From Nocardia terpenica (lineage in GTDB: Bacteria; Actinomycetota; Actinomycetes; Mycobacteriales; Mycobacteriaceae), in assembly GCF_013186535.1 (NCBI RefSeq), contig NZ_JABMCZ010000002.1, positions 186,001-250,000 of the forward strand: DNA of 64,000 bases, in the 5' to 3' direction. Made by a program: the position numbers and the translations under genes. Positions 9,874 through 19,020 of this stretch are shown here, piece after piece. The notes under the pieces were generated by a model. The model did not search any database. It was not told the DNA's origin and saw only the letters and a list, made by a program, of their open reading frames with translations. Each line of letters opens with the position of its first letter. The stretch's first letter is position 1.

Positions 9874-12800
9874 CGGGCCGCCTTCCAGGCCGAGCCGAGG
9901 GCGGCGAGCGCATCATCGCTCAGGCCCGACAGATTCGCCTCGGGCGCCGCCGATTCGACCGGCGCGCAGTCGGTTTCGGTGCCGCCCCCCGCGGCGGCCA
10001 CCGCGTCGTCGACCGCCGCCGCGAGATCGGCGATGGTCATCTGCTCGAACACCAGCTGGGGCGAGAGCGGCAGGCCGATCTCGTTGGCGCGCACCGACCA
10101 TTGGATGGAGATGACGCTGTCCCCGCCGAGGGCGAAGAAGTTGTCGTCGGCCCGCACATCCTCGATCTCCAGCAGCTCCTCGAGGAGCGCGATGAGCCGC
10201 CGCTCCGTCTCGCTGTCACCGCCGGCTGCCCCGGAGAGCTGCCGCGGCGCGACGGCCTCGGAATCGTTGGTGGCGAACGACAACCGGCCCTCCGCGCTCC
10301 ACCGGGCGCGGTCGCCGGTACGGAGCAGCCGCTCGTCGGGCAGGCACGGATCGGGAACGACGTCACCGGCCGAGACGGTCGCGAGGGCGGCACCACCGAT
10401 GTACACGTCGCCGAAGACGCCGGGCGGCACCGGCTTTCCCCGCTCGTCCAGAACCAGCACGCGCGCACCGGGAATGGGCCGGGCCCGCGCCGTCGCATCG
10501 AGCGCGCCCCGCGCGACCGCGCCCGCGTAGCCGGGCACGCGATAGGAGAACGTCGCCAGGGAGTCGGCCGCCAGCGCGGGCAGCAGGTCGGGTAGCGCTG
10601 CGGGCCAGGAGGTTCCGAGCACGTCCCAACGCAGCACCGACGGCAGCACCGAGACGCCGGTGTGCACGAATCGGGCCAGCGTCGCGGGGTCGGCCACCAC
10701 GTGCGTGACCGCGTGCTCTCGAATCAGCTCCACCAGCACCACCGGATCCTCCCGCTGCGCCTCGGTGGCCAGCACGAGCGTGGCCCCGTCGGCCACGGCC
10801 GCGAGCAGTTCGACGGCGATCTCCGCACTGCCCCAGGGGGCGGCGATCAGCCGGACGTCCGCGGACCCGAAGGCGCGATCGCCGGAGACGGTGCGGCGTT
10901 CGGCGGCCAGCGCCCGGCGATCGGCGGCCGCTACGGCCATCGCATGCGGTTCGAATCGCACCGTGCCACCGGGCAGTTCGAGTCCCTGATCCAGTGCCGC
11001 GAGTAACCGGACGACGCCGTCGATCGTGGCGGTGTCGCCGTCGTATCCGCCGGGCACACGCGCGGCCTCGTCGAACAGCTCGCGGTAGGTGATCGCCCGG
11101 CCGTCGCAGCGCAGCGCGGTCCGCACCTGCGGCACGTCGCGGCCGCGGCGCAGCAGCCCGGCCACGCTCGAGACCTCGGAAGGCTCCACGCCCGTGGCCC
11201 ATTCGCCGGTGAGCCGCCGCCGCTCGTCGCCGGTCAGCACGTCCAGCTCGCTCACCGGCAGGTCCGGCTGCTCGGCGAACGCGGTCAGCACCCGAATCAT
11301 GCGGCGCGCGAAGGACTCCGCGGTCGCCGGATCGTAGAGGTCGGCGTTGACGATGACGCTCGCGTCGAAACCGCCGTCGGCACCGGCGAAGAAGTTGATG
11401 CTCAGGTCCAGCAGCGAGATGTCGAAGTCCAGCGGCAGCACCGTCACCGTCGCCGCGCCGAGCCGCAGCCCGGCCGCCGCCCAGTCCTCCTCGCGGAAGT
11501 GCATCATGGCCTGGAACAACGGGTTTCGCGACCGCGAGCGGGGCGGGTTCAGCGCCTCCACCACCCGCTCGATCGGCACCTCCTGGTGGGCGTAGGCGTC
11601 CAGGGCCACATCGCGCGACCGTCGCAGCAGAGCGCGCGGCGTGGGATCACCGGTCAGGTCGTTGCGCAGCACCACCATATTGGCGAGCAGGCCGACCAGA
11701 TCGGCGGCGGCCGGATCGACCCGGTTGGCGACCGGCGTGCCCAGCGGAATGTCCACGCCCGCACCGAGTTTGTGCAGCAGCGTGGCCACGGCCGCCTGGT
11801 ACAGCATGAATTCCGAGGCGCCCGCCTGTTCGGCCAGCGCCCCGAGTGCGCGGCGCAGATCGGCGGGAATCGTGAACGGCGCGACGTGGCCGTTCTTGCC
11901 GAGCACCGCCGGGCGGGGCCGGTCGGTCGCCACGGTGAGCTCCTCCGGCATTCCGGCGAGTCGATCGCGCCAGTAGTCCAGGTGCGCCGCCCCGGCCTCG
12001 GCCGAATTCCGCTGCCACAGTGCGTAATCCGCGTAGTCGACCGGCAGCGGGGCCCACTGCGGCGCGACCCCGGCCGCCCGGGCGGCGTAGGCCGCGGCCA
12101 CGTCGTCGAGAATGGTCCGGAACGACCAGTGGTCGGCGACCAGGTGGTGGACCAGCAGCGACAGCACGTGGGTGCGCTCGTCCAGCACGAACAGATGCGG
12201 GCGGATCAGCAGTTCGGTCTCCACCGCGAAGCAGTGGCGTCCGGCCGCGTCCAGTTCGGCGGTCAACCGGCCCGCGTCGTCGAGCACCGTGACCGGGACC
12301 TCGACCGGCTGGGGCGGCAGGATGTGCTGATACGGCACGCCGCCGTCCTCCGGGAAGACGGTGCGCAGTCCCTCGTGCCGGTGCACCACATCGCCGAGCG
12401 CGGCGGTCAGCGCCGCCGGATCGATCGGGCCGTCCAGCCGCACCGCGAAGGGGATATTGCCGATCGGGCTGGGCCCCTCCAGTTTTCGCTGGAACCAGAG
12501 CGCCAGCTGCGAATGCGACAGCGGAATCCGTTCCGGGCGAGCCTGTCTCGCCAGCGCGGGCTGCGCCGGGGCGACGTCGGCCGGAGCGGCCTCGATCAGC
12601 GCCGCCAGCCCGGCGACGGTCGGGGTGTCGAACGGCGCCCGCACATCCAGCCGCACACCGAATTCGGCGCGGATCAGCACGATCAGCCGGGTCGCCAGCA
12701 GCGAATGCCCGCCCAGTTCGAAGAACGAGTCGTCGGCGCCGATGCCGTCGCGGTCGAAGATCCGCTCGAACAGGGTCACCAGCCGCGCCTCGGTGGCGGT

Positions 12801-15800
12801 GGCCGGCTCCCGATACCGGTGCGAGACGGCGCGTTCCGGGGTGGGCAGCGCGCGGCGGTCGAGCTTGCCGTGCACGGTCAGCGGGATCTCCTCGATCTCC
12901 GCGAACGCCGACGGCACCATGTAGTCCGGCAGGGTGGCGGCGGCGCGGGCGCGGACCTCGTCCAGGTCCACCCGGGCCCCGGAGGCGGGCACCACATAGG
13001 CGGCCAGCATGGCCCCTACGGCCTCGTCGCGCACCGCGATCACCACGCAGTGGCCGACGGCCGGGTGCGCGGCGACGGCGGCCTCGACCTCGCCCAGCTC
13101 GATCCGGAAGCCGCGCACCTTCACCTGCTCGTCGGCGCGACCGACGAATTCGATCTCACCGGCGGCATTGCGACGAGCCAGGTCACCGGTGCGGTACAGG
13201 CGCGATCCCCGCATTCCTCCTCCGCCGGAGGCACCTCTCATTCCTCCTTCGCCGGAGGCACCTCTCATTTCCCCGAAGGGGTCCGCCACGAATCGGTCCG
13301 CCGTCAGCCCGGGGCGATTCAAGTACCCGCGCGCGAGTTGCCCACCGCCCAAATAGATTTCGCCGACCACCCCGTCCGGCACCAGTTGCAGCGACTCGTC
13401 GAGCAGATAGGCGTACACATTCCGGTTGGGCACGCCGATCGGCACGATGCTGGTGCCCTGCGGTCCCTCCACCGGCATATGCGTCGCGCACACCACAGCC
13501 TCGGTCGGCCCGTAGTGATTGCGCAGCTCGGCGTCGAAGACGGTGGCGAACCGGTCGGCGACCTCGCCCGGCAGCGCCTCGCCGCCGACCGGCACGTGCC
13601 GCAGCGCCCGCCACTGCGACACCTCCGGCAGCAGCAGGAAGGTGCTGAGCATCGACGGCACCATGTGCAATACCGTCACCCGGCACCGGGTGATCACGTC
13701 CGCGACGTACGGAATATCCCGGTACGCATCGGGTTTCGGGACGACCAGCCGCGCGCCGACGGTGAAGGTGACGAAGATGTCCAGCAGCGACGCGTCGAAG
13801 CTCACCGACGACGACTGCAGCAGCCGGTCCTCGGCGGTCATCCCCCACTGCGCGGCGAATCCCTCGAGGTGCTCGGCGATGGCGTGATGCGGCACCGGGA
13901 CGCCCTTGGGCTTCCCGGTGGAGCCGGAGGTGTAGATGACGTAGGCCAGATTGTGCGGGCGCAGCGGCCGAATCCGGTCCGCGTCGGCGGGATCGGCCTC
14001 GGACAGGCCGGTAGCGTCCCGCTCAGCCTCATCGAATTCGGTGCGTCCCAGCACGATTCGCGGCCGCGCGTCGTTCACCAGGTAGTCGATGCGGTCCTGC
14101 GGATAGGCCGGATCGATGGGCAGATACGCCGCCCCGGCCTTCAGCACACCCAGCACGGCGACCACGAACTCCACCGAATTCGACAGCCGCAGCCCGACAA
14201 TGTCCTCGGGGCCGATCCCAGCCCGAATCAGCCAGTGCGCCAAGCGGTTCGCGCGCACGTTCAGTGCGGCGTAGTCGAGTTCGACTCCGGTGTCCGGCGC
14301 GACCAGCGCGACCGCATCGGGCCGCGTCGCCACGGTGTGCTCGAACAGGGCGACCATCGTGGTCGGTGCGGCGACGACGAGTTCGCCGTGCGAATGTGCC
14401 AGCACGCGTACGCGTTCCGCGGTGCCGAGCATGTCCAGGTGGGCCAGCCGCCGGTGCGGGGCGGCCAGCGCGCTGTCCAGCAGCCGCACATAGTGCGCCA
14501 GCATCCGTTCCACCAGTGTGGATTCCAGCTCGCCGGTCCGGTAGGCGGCCTCGAGGTGGGCGCGGCCGGGCTCCAGCACGACGGTCAGGCCCAGCGGCAC
14601 CTGCGCGACCGGGCTGCCCAGCTCGAGTTGGGCGGAGGCGACGCCGGGCAGGTCGAAGCCGTCGGCGGTCTTGCGCACCGCGAATCCGAGCCGCACCAGC
14701 TGCTCCAGGCCGTCGCGACCGCCGTGCCGCTCCGGATTCGCCTCGCGCACCACGCGATCGATGCCGATGCCCTGGTGGGCGAACGCACCCAGGCAGGTCT
14801 CCCGAACCGTCGCGACGAAGCTGGCGAAGGTGTCGTCGGCCGCGATGGGGGCGCGCAGCAGCAGGGTATTGCCGAAGTAGCCGATCAGCGTCTCGGCGAG
14901 CGCGGTGCGCCGCACCGTGGTCGGCACCGAGACCAGGAAGTCGGCGGCGGCGGTGTAGCGGTGGATCACCGCATTCCAGGCGGCCAGTAGCACCATGAAC
15001 GGGGAGGCGGCGTGTTCGCGCGCGAAGCCCTCCACCCGTTCGACCAGGTCCGGGGGAATCGGGTACCGGCGCAGGTCGGCCTGGGCGGACGCGGTGGCGG
15101 CGCGGCCGGGTAGCTCCAGCGGTTCCGGGAGCGGGCGCAGCGTGCGCCGCCAGAATTCCAGCTCGGCCTCGGTGCCCGCGGTGTCCTCGATATCGGCGAA
15201 TTGGCCGGGGAGAGCGGGGAGTTCGGCGCCGCGATAGGCGGCATTGAGTTCGCCGAAGAACACCGCCCAGGAGTCGTCGTCCCAGCAGATGTGATGCGCG
15301 ACCAGCACCAGCGCGAACTCGTCGTCCCCCGTGCGCACCAGGGTGAGCCGCAGCGGCGATTCCGACGCCAGATCGAACGGGCGGCCGAACTCGCGGCGCG
15401 CCAGCACCTCCAGCCGCCGCCCGCGGCTCGCCTCCGGCAGGTCGCGCAGATCGTGCGTCTCCCACGACGGCGTCAGGTCGTCGCGCAGGATCTGATACGG
15501 CTCACCATCGTCGCCGAGACCGTAGGTGGTGCGCAGAATCTCGTGCCGGGCGATGACCGCCTGCGCCGCCGCGCGCAGCCGCTCCGGGTCCAGCGCGCCC
15601 GAAAGCCGGTAGGCGACACAGATATTGAGGGTGGTGTCGCGCGGACCGCGGGTTTGCAGGAACCACATCCGGCGCTGTCCCGCCGACAGACGGGCCCGCT
15701 CCCCCGCGCGCCGCCCCGGCATCGCCGGGGCGGATACCGCGGTGGCGACGCCGCTTTCGGCCATGCGCCGCCGCAGCAGTTCCCTGCGCCGGTCCAGCAC

Positions 15801-15821
15801 GGACTTGGCATCGTTGGACAT
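9870..15821 (-). CDS. Non-ribosomal peptide synthetase, C-A-PCP-C-(degenerate A)-PCP (MbtE-like)
   Basis: A 1983-residue NRPS. The first condensation domain has HHICWDDDS near 179. The adenylation domain has TSGSTGKPKG near 632, and the carrier LGGHSLL near 1039. A second condensation domain has HHLVADHWS near 1229. Residues 1575-1840 align with an adenylation domain but lack the P-loop TSGSTG and other core motifs. A second carrier LGGDSVIS lies near 1900. By position it corresponds to MbtE, which loads N6-hydroxylysine. I preferred the ATG at 15821, preceded by GGGAG, over 15848, which has no ribosome-binding site. A 27-bp minisatellite sits in the adenylation domain. The degenerate segment may be a structural remnant, with its carrier loaded in trans. 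Confidence 0.88.
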   Translation of the reverse strand: MSNDAKSVLDRRRELLRRRMAESGVATAVSAPAMPGRRAGERARLSAGQRRMWFLQTRGPRDTTLNICVAYRLSGALDPERLRAAAQAVIARHEILRTTYGLGDDGEPYQILRDDLTPSWETHDLRDLPEASRGRRLEVLARREFGRPFDLASESPLRLTLVRTGDDEFALVLVAHHICWDDDSWAVFFGELNAAYRGAELPALPGQFADIEDTAGTEAELEFWRRTLRPLPEPLELPGRAATASAQADLRRYPIPPDLVERVEGFAREHAASPFMVLLAAWNAVIHRYTAAADFLVSVPTTVRRTALAETLIGYFGNTLLLRAPIAADDTFASFVATVRETCLGAFAHQGIGIDRVVREANPERHGGRDGLEQLVRLGFAVRKTADGFDLPGVASAQLELGSPVAQVPLGLTVVLEPGRAHLEAAYRTGELESTLVERMLAHYVRLLDSALAAPHRRLAHLDMLGTAERVRVLAHSHGELVVAAPTTMVALFEHTVATRPDAVALVAPDTGVELDYAALNVRANRLAHWLIRAGIGPEDIVGLRLSNSVEFVVAVLGVLKAGAAYLPIDPAYPQDRIDYLVNDARPRIVLGRTEFDEAERDATGLSEADPADADRIRPLRPHNLAYVIYTSGSTGKPKGVPVPHHAIAEHLEGFAAQWGMTAEDRLLQSSSVSFDASLLDIFVTFTVGARLVVPKPDAYRDIPYVADVITRCRVTVLHMVPSMLSTFLLLPEVSQWRALRHVPVGGEALPGEVADRFATVFDAELRNHYGPTEAVVCATHMPVEGPQGTSIVPIGVPNRNVYAYLLDESLQLVPDGVVGEIYLGGGQLARGYLNRPGLTADRFVADPFGEMRGASGEGGMRGASGGGGMRGSRLYRTGDLARRNAAGEIEFVGRADEQVKVRGFRIELGEVEAAVAAHPAVGHCVVIAVRDEAVGAMLAAYVVPASGARVDLDEVRARAAATLPDYMVPSAFAEIEEIPLTVHGKLDRRALPTPERAVSHRYREPATATEARLVTLFERIFDRDGIGADDSFFELGGHSLLATRLIVLIRAEFGVRLDVRAPFDTPTVAGLAALIEAAPADVAPAQPALARQARPERIPLSHSQLALWFQRKLEGPSPIGNIPFAVRLDGPIDPAALTAALGDVVHRHEGLRTVFPEDGGVPYQHILPPQPVEVPVTVLDDAGRLTAELDAAGRHCFAVETELLIRPHLFVLDERTHVLSLLVHHLVADHWSFRTILDDVAAAYAARAAGVAPQWAPLPVDYADYALWQRNSAEAGAAHLDYWRDRLAGMPEELTVATDRPRPAVLGKNGHVAPFTIPADLRRALGALAEQAGASEFMLYQAAVATLLHKLGAGVDIPLGTPVANRVDPAAADLVGLLANMVVLRNDLTGDPTPRALLRRSRDVALDAYAHQEVPIERVVEALNPPRSRSRNPLFQAMMHFREEDWAAAGLRLGAATVTVLPLDFDISLLDLSINFFAGADGGFDASVIVNADLYDPATAESFARRMIRVLTAFAEQPDLPVSELDVLTGDERRRLTGEWATGVEPSEVSSVAGLLRRGRDVPQVRTALRCDGRAITYRELFDEAARVPGGYDGDTATIDGVVRLLAALDQGLELPGGTVRFEPHAMAVAAADRRALAAERRTVSGDRAFGSADVRLIAAPWGSAEIAVELLAAVADGATLVLATEAQREDPVVLVELIREHAVTHVVADPATLARFVHTGVSVLPSVLRWDVLGTSWPAALPDLLPALAADSLATFSYRVPGYAGAVARGALDATARARPIPGARVLVLDERGKPVPPGVFGDVYIGGAALATVSAGDVVPDPCLPDERLLRTGDRARWSAEGRLSFATNDSEAVAPRQLSGAAGGDSETERRLIALLEELLEIEDVRADDNFFALGGDSVISIQWSVRANEIGLPLSPQLVFEQMTIADLAAAVDDAVAAAGGGTETDCAPVESAAPEANLSGLSDDALAALGSAWKAAR
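13212..13265. repeat. 27-bp in-frame minisatellite in the NRPS adenylation domain
   Basis: Two tandem 27-bp units differ by one base. They encode the repeated peptide MRGASG(E/G)GG around residues 852-870 of the MbtE-like NRPS, in the variable loop just before the YRTGDL motif. The unit contains the palindrome CCTCCGCCGGAGG. The unit length is a multiple of three, so copy changes keep the frame. Confidence 0.85.
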
Positions 15822-15855
15822 CGAGATCTCGCTCCCTGAAATACTCATCGACGAC

Positions 15856-18800
15856 TCACGCCCGATTCCCGGCCATCAACCGCACGACATCGTCGAGCGA
15901 CGCACCGCCCAGAATCGCCGCCACCGGCAGCTCCCTATCCAGCTCGGCCCGCACGCGCTTACGAAACTCCAACGCCTGCAACGAATCCAGCCCCAGAGCA
16001 ACCAGCGGCACCGACCCATCCAGCGCCTCGGCCCCCTCGGCCCCCATCACCTTCCCCAGCTCCAACCGCACCCGCTCCGCCAGCGACGCACCACCATTCG
16101 CTGCGGCGACCGTCGTTCCGCACTCAGCGCTCGCCATACCCGCCTGCGCCCCAGCCATTCCGGCCTGCGCCTCCATGATTCCGGCGTGCTTTTGGCCGGA
16201 ATCCACACTCGACGCGCCCGCCGATTCCGAACCGGACTCGCCCACCGCACCACTAGCTTCCGCAACGCACACACGCTCGAGCAGCGGCCCGTACCCGATC
16301 GCCGAGATGATCGCCCGCACGTCCGCCCACTCCGCCGCAGCGACCAGCCGATTGCCCGCGCCGGGCAAATCGGCGTGCTCGGCGAGGCCGACGGTCAAGG
16401 CGTCGTCGGCCGCCATGGCGACCACACCGGCGGCCTCCACCGGCTCGACGCCGACCGCGTGCAGCGGGCCCGCCAGGTCCCACAGGCCCCACTGGACGGC
16501 GACGGCGTCGACACCGTCCGCGCGCAGCCGCCGGGCCAGCACGTCCAGCATGCGGTTCACCGCGGCGTACAGGATCTGTCCGCGACCGCCGAAGGTCGCG
16601 GCGATGGAGGAGCACAGGACGATCCGGCAGTCCGGGGTGCGCGGCAGCTCGCGCAGCAGGTGCGCGGTGCCGAAGATCTTGGAACCGGCCATGTTTCGCA
16701 TCTTCTCGGCGGTGACCTCGGCCAGCTCGGCACGGACATAGTTCACCGCCGCGTGCATGATCAGGCTCGCCGGGCGCTGCGCCAGCGTCGCCGCGAACTC
16801 CGCCGCGGCCACCGGATCGCTCACATCGCAGGCGGTGACGACGATCTCGGTGTCGGTGCGGATCCCCGCCAGCTTCCGCTCCACCGCCCGGGTCCGGCCG
16901 GACCGGCTCACCAGCGTGATGCGCCGCGCGCCCAGGCGCGCATAGTGTTCACAGAACTTCACACCGAGTGTGCCCGTGCCGCCGATGATTACAACGTGCT
17001 CGAGGTTCTGCGCGCCCGCGTCGCCCGCGTGCCCGCCGTCGATCTCGAGCCGCTTGGCGTAAACCGCTGTGCCGCGCAGCGCGAGTTCCGGTTCCTCCTT
17101 GATGTGCAGGGCGCGCACGATCGCCGCGGCCACGCTCGCATCCGTCTGTCCCGCAGCCAGATCCAGGTGCCGGAACGCGGTACCCAATTGCTCCATGCCG
17201 ACGCAGCGGAACCCGGACGCCACCGCGCCGTGGAAGAGATGGGGCGCGGGATCGTCCGCGGTGACCGCCTCGCCGCCGACCGTCAGCAGCCAGCAGTCGC
17301 GCACACCGGTCAGATCGGGCAACCAGTCGGGGGCGCCGAAGAATTCGGCCAGTTCGTCCACCGCGCGCGGTTCGTCGGTCTCGGCCGATTCGGGCAGCAG
17401 CACCACGACGGTATCGATGTCGGTGGCGGTGGTGTCGCCGGACAGCCAGGCCGAGCCGCCGTGATTGTGCGCGGCGGTGCACACGGCGGCGGCGAGTTCG
17501 GCGCAGCGGCCGGTGTGATCGACCACCAGCATCCGCCGCGGCGGCAGCAGGCCGCGGCGATCCAGCCGGATCCACTCCTCGGCCAACCGCTGCGGGCGAC
17601 GCTGCGACGGCAGCGAAAGCTGCTCCGCCGCAGCGCTTCCCGGTGCCAGCCACAGCCGCTGACGACCCATCACCGTGTGCGGGAAATCGGGCAGCGGCGG
17701 CCGCACCGTGTCGGCGGTGCGCAGCGCCTGCCAGTCGTAATTCAGGTCGAGCACGGCGAGAGTGGCGAGATTGCGGGCGAATTCGCTCAGGCCCGTGGCG
17801 GTGCGCAGCGAGGTGCCGAGCACCCGGAAATCGCGCGGCGGCAGGGCCGGATCCTGCGGCACCAGCGTCAGGTTCTCCTGAATCGCCAACTGCAGCATGG
17901 GATGTTCGGACACCTCGAGGAAGGTGTCGATGCCGTCGGCGGCGGCCGCGACCACGGCCCGGTCGAACCGGACCCGATTGCGCAGGTTCCAGTACCAGTA
18001 GTCCTCGTGCACCAGCTCCGGCGTGATCGCCTCGCCGAGAGTCGCCCCGTAGCAGGGAATGTCGCTCGCCCGGAAGGTCGGCGCGCTCATCTCGCCGTCC
18101 AGGAAGGTCTGGAATCCGCGGCGCAGCTCCGCCACCAGCGAGGTGTGCGCGGGGTAGGAGACCCGGATCTCCTTGGCGAAATAGCCACGCGCCCCGGCGT
18201 CGGCGACCAGCCCCACGATGGTGTCGCGATCGCCGGACACGGCCAGGATGTGCGGGGAGTTGATCACCGCCAGCTCGGCCCAGCCGGACCGGCGCGCGAG
18301 CAGCGCCTCGCAGCTCTCCCGGTCCATGCCCAGCACCGCCATGGAATAGCCACGCGGAGAAAGCTTGTCGACCAGCAGCGCCCGCTCGGTCACCGCGAGC
18401 ACCGCGTCGCGGCGCGTCATCACCCCGGACACCCAGCCCGCGGCCAGCTCACCCTGGCTGTGCCCGACGGTCGCGGCGGGCCGCACCCCCGCCGCCTGCC
18501 ACAGCGCGGCCAGCCCGGCCATGTGGAACATCAAGGCGGGCTGGACCTCCCAGACCTCGTCCCGGTACCCGCCCTCGTCGCCGCGCAGGTAGTGCAGCGG
18601 CTGCACGTGCCCGTAGCGTTCGCGGTGCACCTCGGCGCAGGCGTCCACCTCGTCCCGATAGTGCTGGGACAGTTCGTAATACAGCCGTCCCATGCCCGGC
18701 CGCTGACTGCCCTGCCCCGGGAACACGAAGGCGACCCGCCGCGCGGACGCCGTGCCCGCCACCAGCGCGGGATGCTCGGTCCCGGCGATCACGGCGCGCA

Positions 18801-19020
18801 GCACGTCGATCAGTTCGGCGCGGGTGGTGACCACCGCCAGCGCCCGCTGCCGTCGCGCGGTCCGGGTGCGGAACAGCATGTCCGCCACCGGATCCGGGGT
18901 CACGGCGGGGTGCGCCTCCAGGTAGTCGAGCAGCCGCGCGGCCTCGGTCCGCAGCCCGTCGGCGGTGTCCGAGGACAGCAGCACGGGGACGGTGCCGTCC
19001 GGAAGCCGGTACTCAGACAT
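15856..19020 (-). CDS. Polyketide synthase AT-KR-ACP (MbtD-like)
   Basis: A 1054-residue PKS without its own ketosynthase. The acyltransferase has FVFPGQGSQRPG near 100 and the active-site GHSQGE near 188. The ketoreductase has the nucleotide loop GGTGTLG near 683 and SSIAATFGG...YAAVN near 805-817. The acyl carrier has LGLDSLQ near 1012. With the KS protein encoded just upstream it forms a split module that extends the chain by one malonyl-type unit and reduces it to a beta-hydroxy acid. The AT motif before the active His reads YPAH, which does not settle malonyl versus methylmalonyl. The ATG at 19020 overlaps the KS stop by 8 nt. The KR-ACP linker contains hairpin repeat B in frame. Confidence 0.9.
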   Translation of the reverse strand: MSEYRLPDGTVPVLLSSDTADGLRTEAARLLDYLEAHPAVTPDPVADMLFRTRTARRQRALAVVTTRAELIDVLRAVIAGTEHPALVAGTASARRVAFVFPGQGSQRPGMGRLYYELSQHYRDEVDACAEVHRERYGHVQPLHYLRGDEGGYRDEVWEVQPALMFHMAGLAALWQAAGVRPAATVGHSQGELAAGWVSGVMTRRDAVLAVTERALLVDKLSPRGYSMAVLGMDRESCEALLARRSGWAELAVINSPHILAVSGDRDTIVGLVADAGARGYFAKEIRVSYPAHTSLVAELRRGFQTFLDGEMSAPTFRASDIPCYGATLGEAITPELVHEDYWYWNLRNRVRFDRAVVAAAADGIDTFLEVSEHPMLQLAIQENLTLVPQDPALPPRDFRVLGTSLRTATGLSEFARNLATLAVLDLNYDWQALRTADTVRPPLPDFPHTVMGRQRLWLAPGSAAAEQLSLPSQRRPQRLAEEWIRLDRRGLLPPRRMLVVDHTGRCAELAAAVCTAAHNHGGSAWLSGDTTATDIDTVVVLLPESAETDEPRAVDELAEFFGAPDWLPDLTGVRDCWLLTVGGEAVTADDPAPHLFHGAVASGFRCVGMEQLGTAFRHLDLAAGQTDASVAAAIVRALHIKEEPELALRGTAVYAKRLEIDGGHAGDAGAQNLEHVVIIGGTGTLGVKFCEHYARLGARRITLVSRSGRTRAVERKLAGIRTDTEIVVTACDVSDPVAAAEFAATLAQRPASLIMHAAVNYVRAELAEVTAEKMRNMAGSKIFGTAHLLRELPRTPDCRIVLCSSIAATFGGRGQILYAAVNRMLDVLARRLRADGVDAVAVQWGLWDLAGPLHAVGVEPVEAAGVVAMAADDALTVGLAEHADLPGAGNRLVAAAEWADVRAIISAIGYGPLLERVCVAEASGAVGESGSESAGASSVDSGQKHAGIMEAQAGMAGAQAGMASAECGTTVAAANGGASLAERVRLELGKVMGAEGAEALDGSVPLVALGLDSLQALEFRKRVRAELDRELPVAAILGGASLDDVVRLMAGNRA
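16177..16203. repeat. Hairpin repeat locus B, inside the PKS gene
   Basis: A perfect hairpin with arms GATTCCGGC/GCCGGAATC around loop GTGCTTTTG. Degenerate 21-bp units continue to its left (about 16135-16176), giving heptapeptide repeats of the AGIMEAQ / AGMAGAQ type in the linker before the carrier domain. The insertion keeps the frame. Confidence 0.85.

Noticed and set aside
11499..14990. Plus-strand 1163-codon open frame opposite the MbtE-like NRPS
   Set aside because: It is antisense to a well-supported NRPS, has low-complexity Arg/Gly/Gln-rich composition and no domain motif; such frames arise from high GC at third codon positions.
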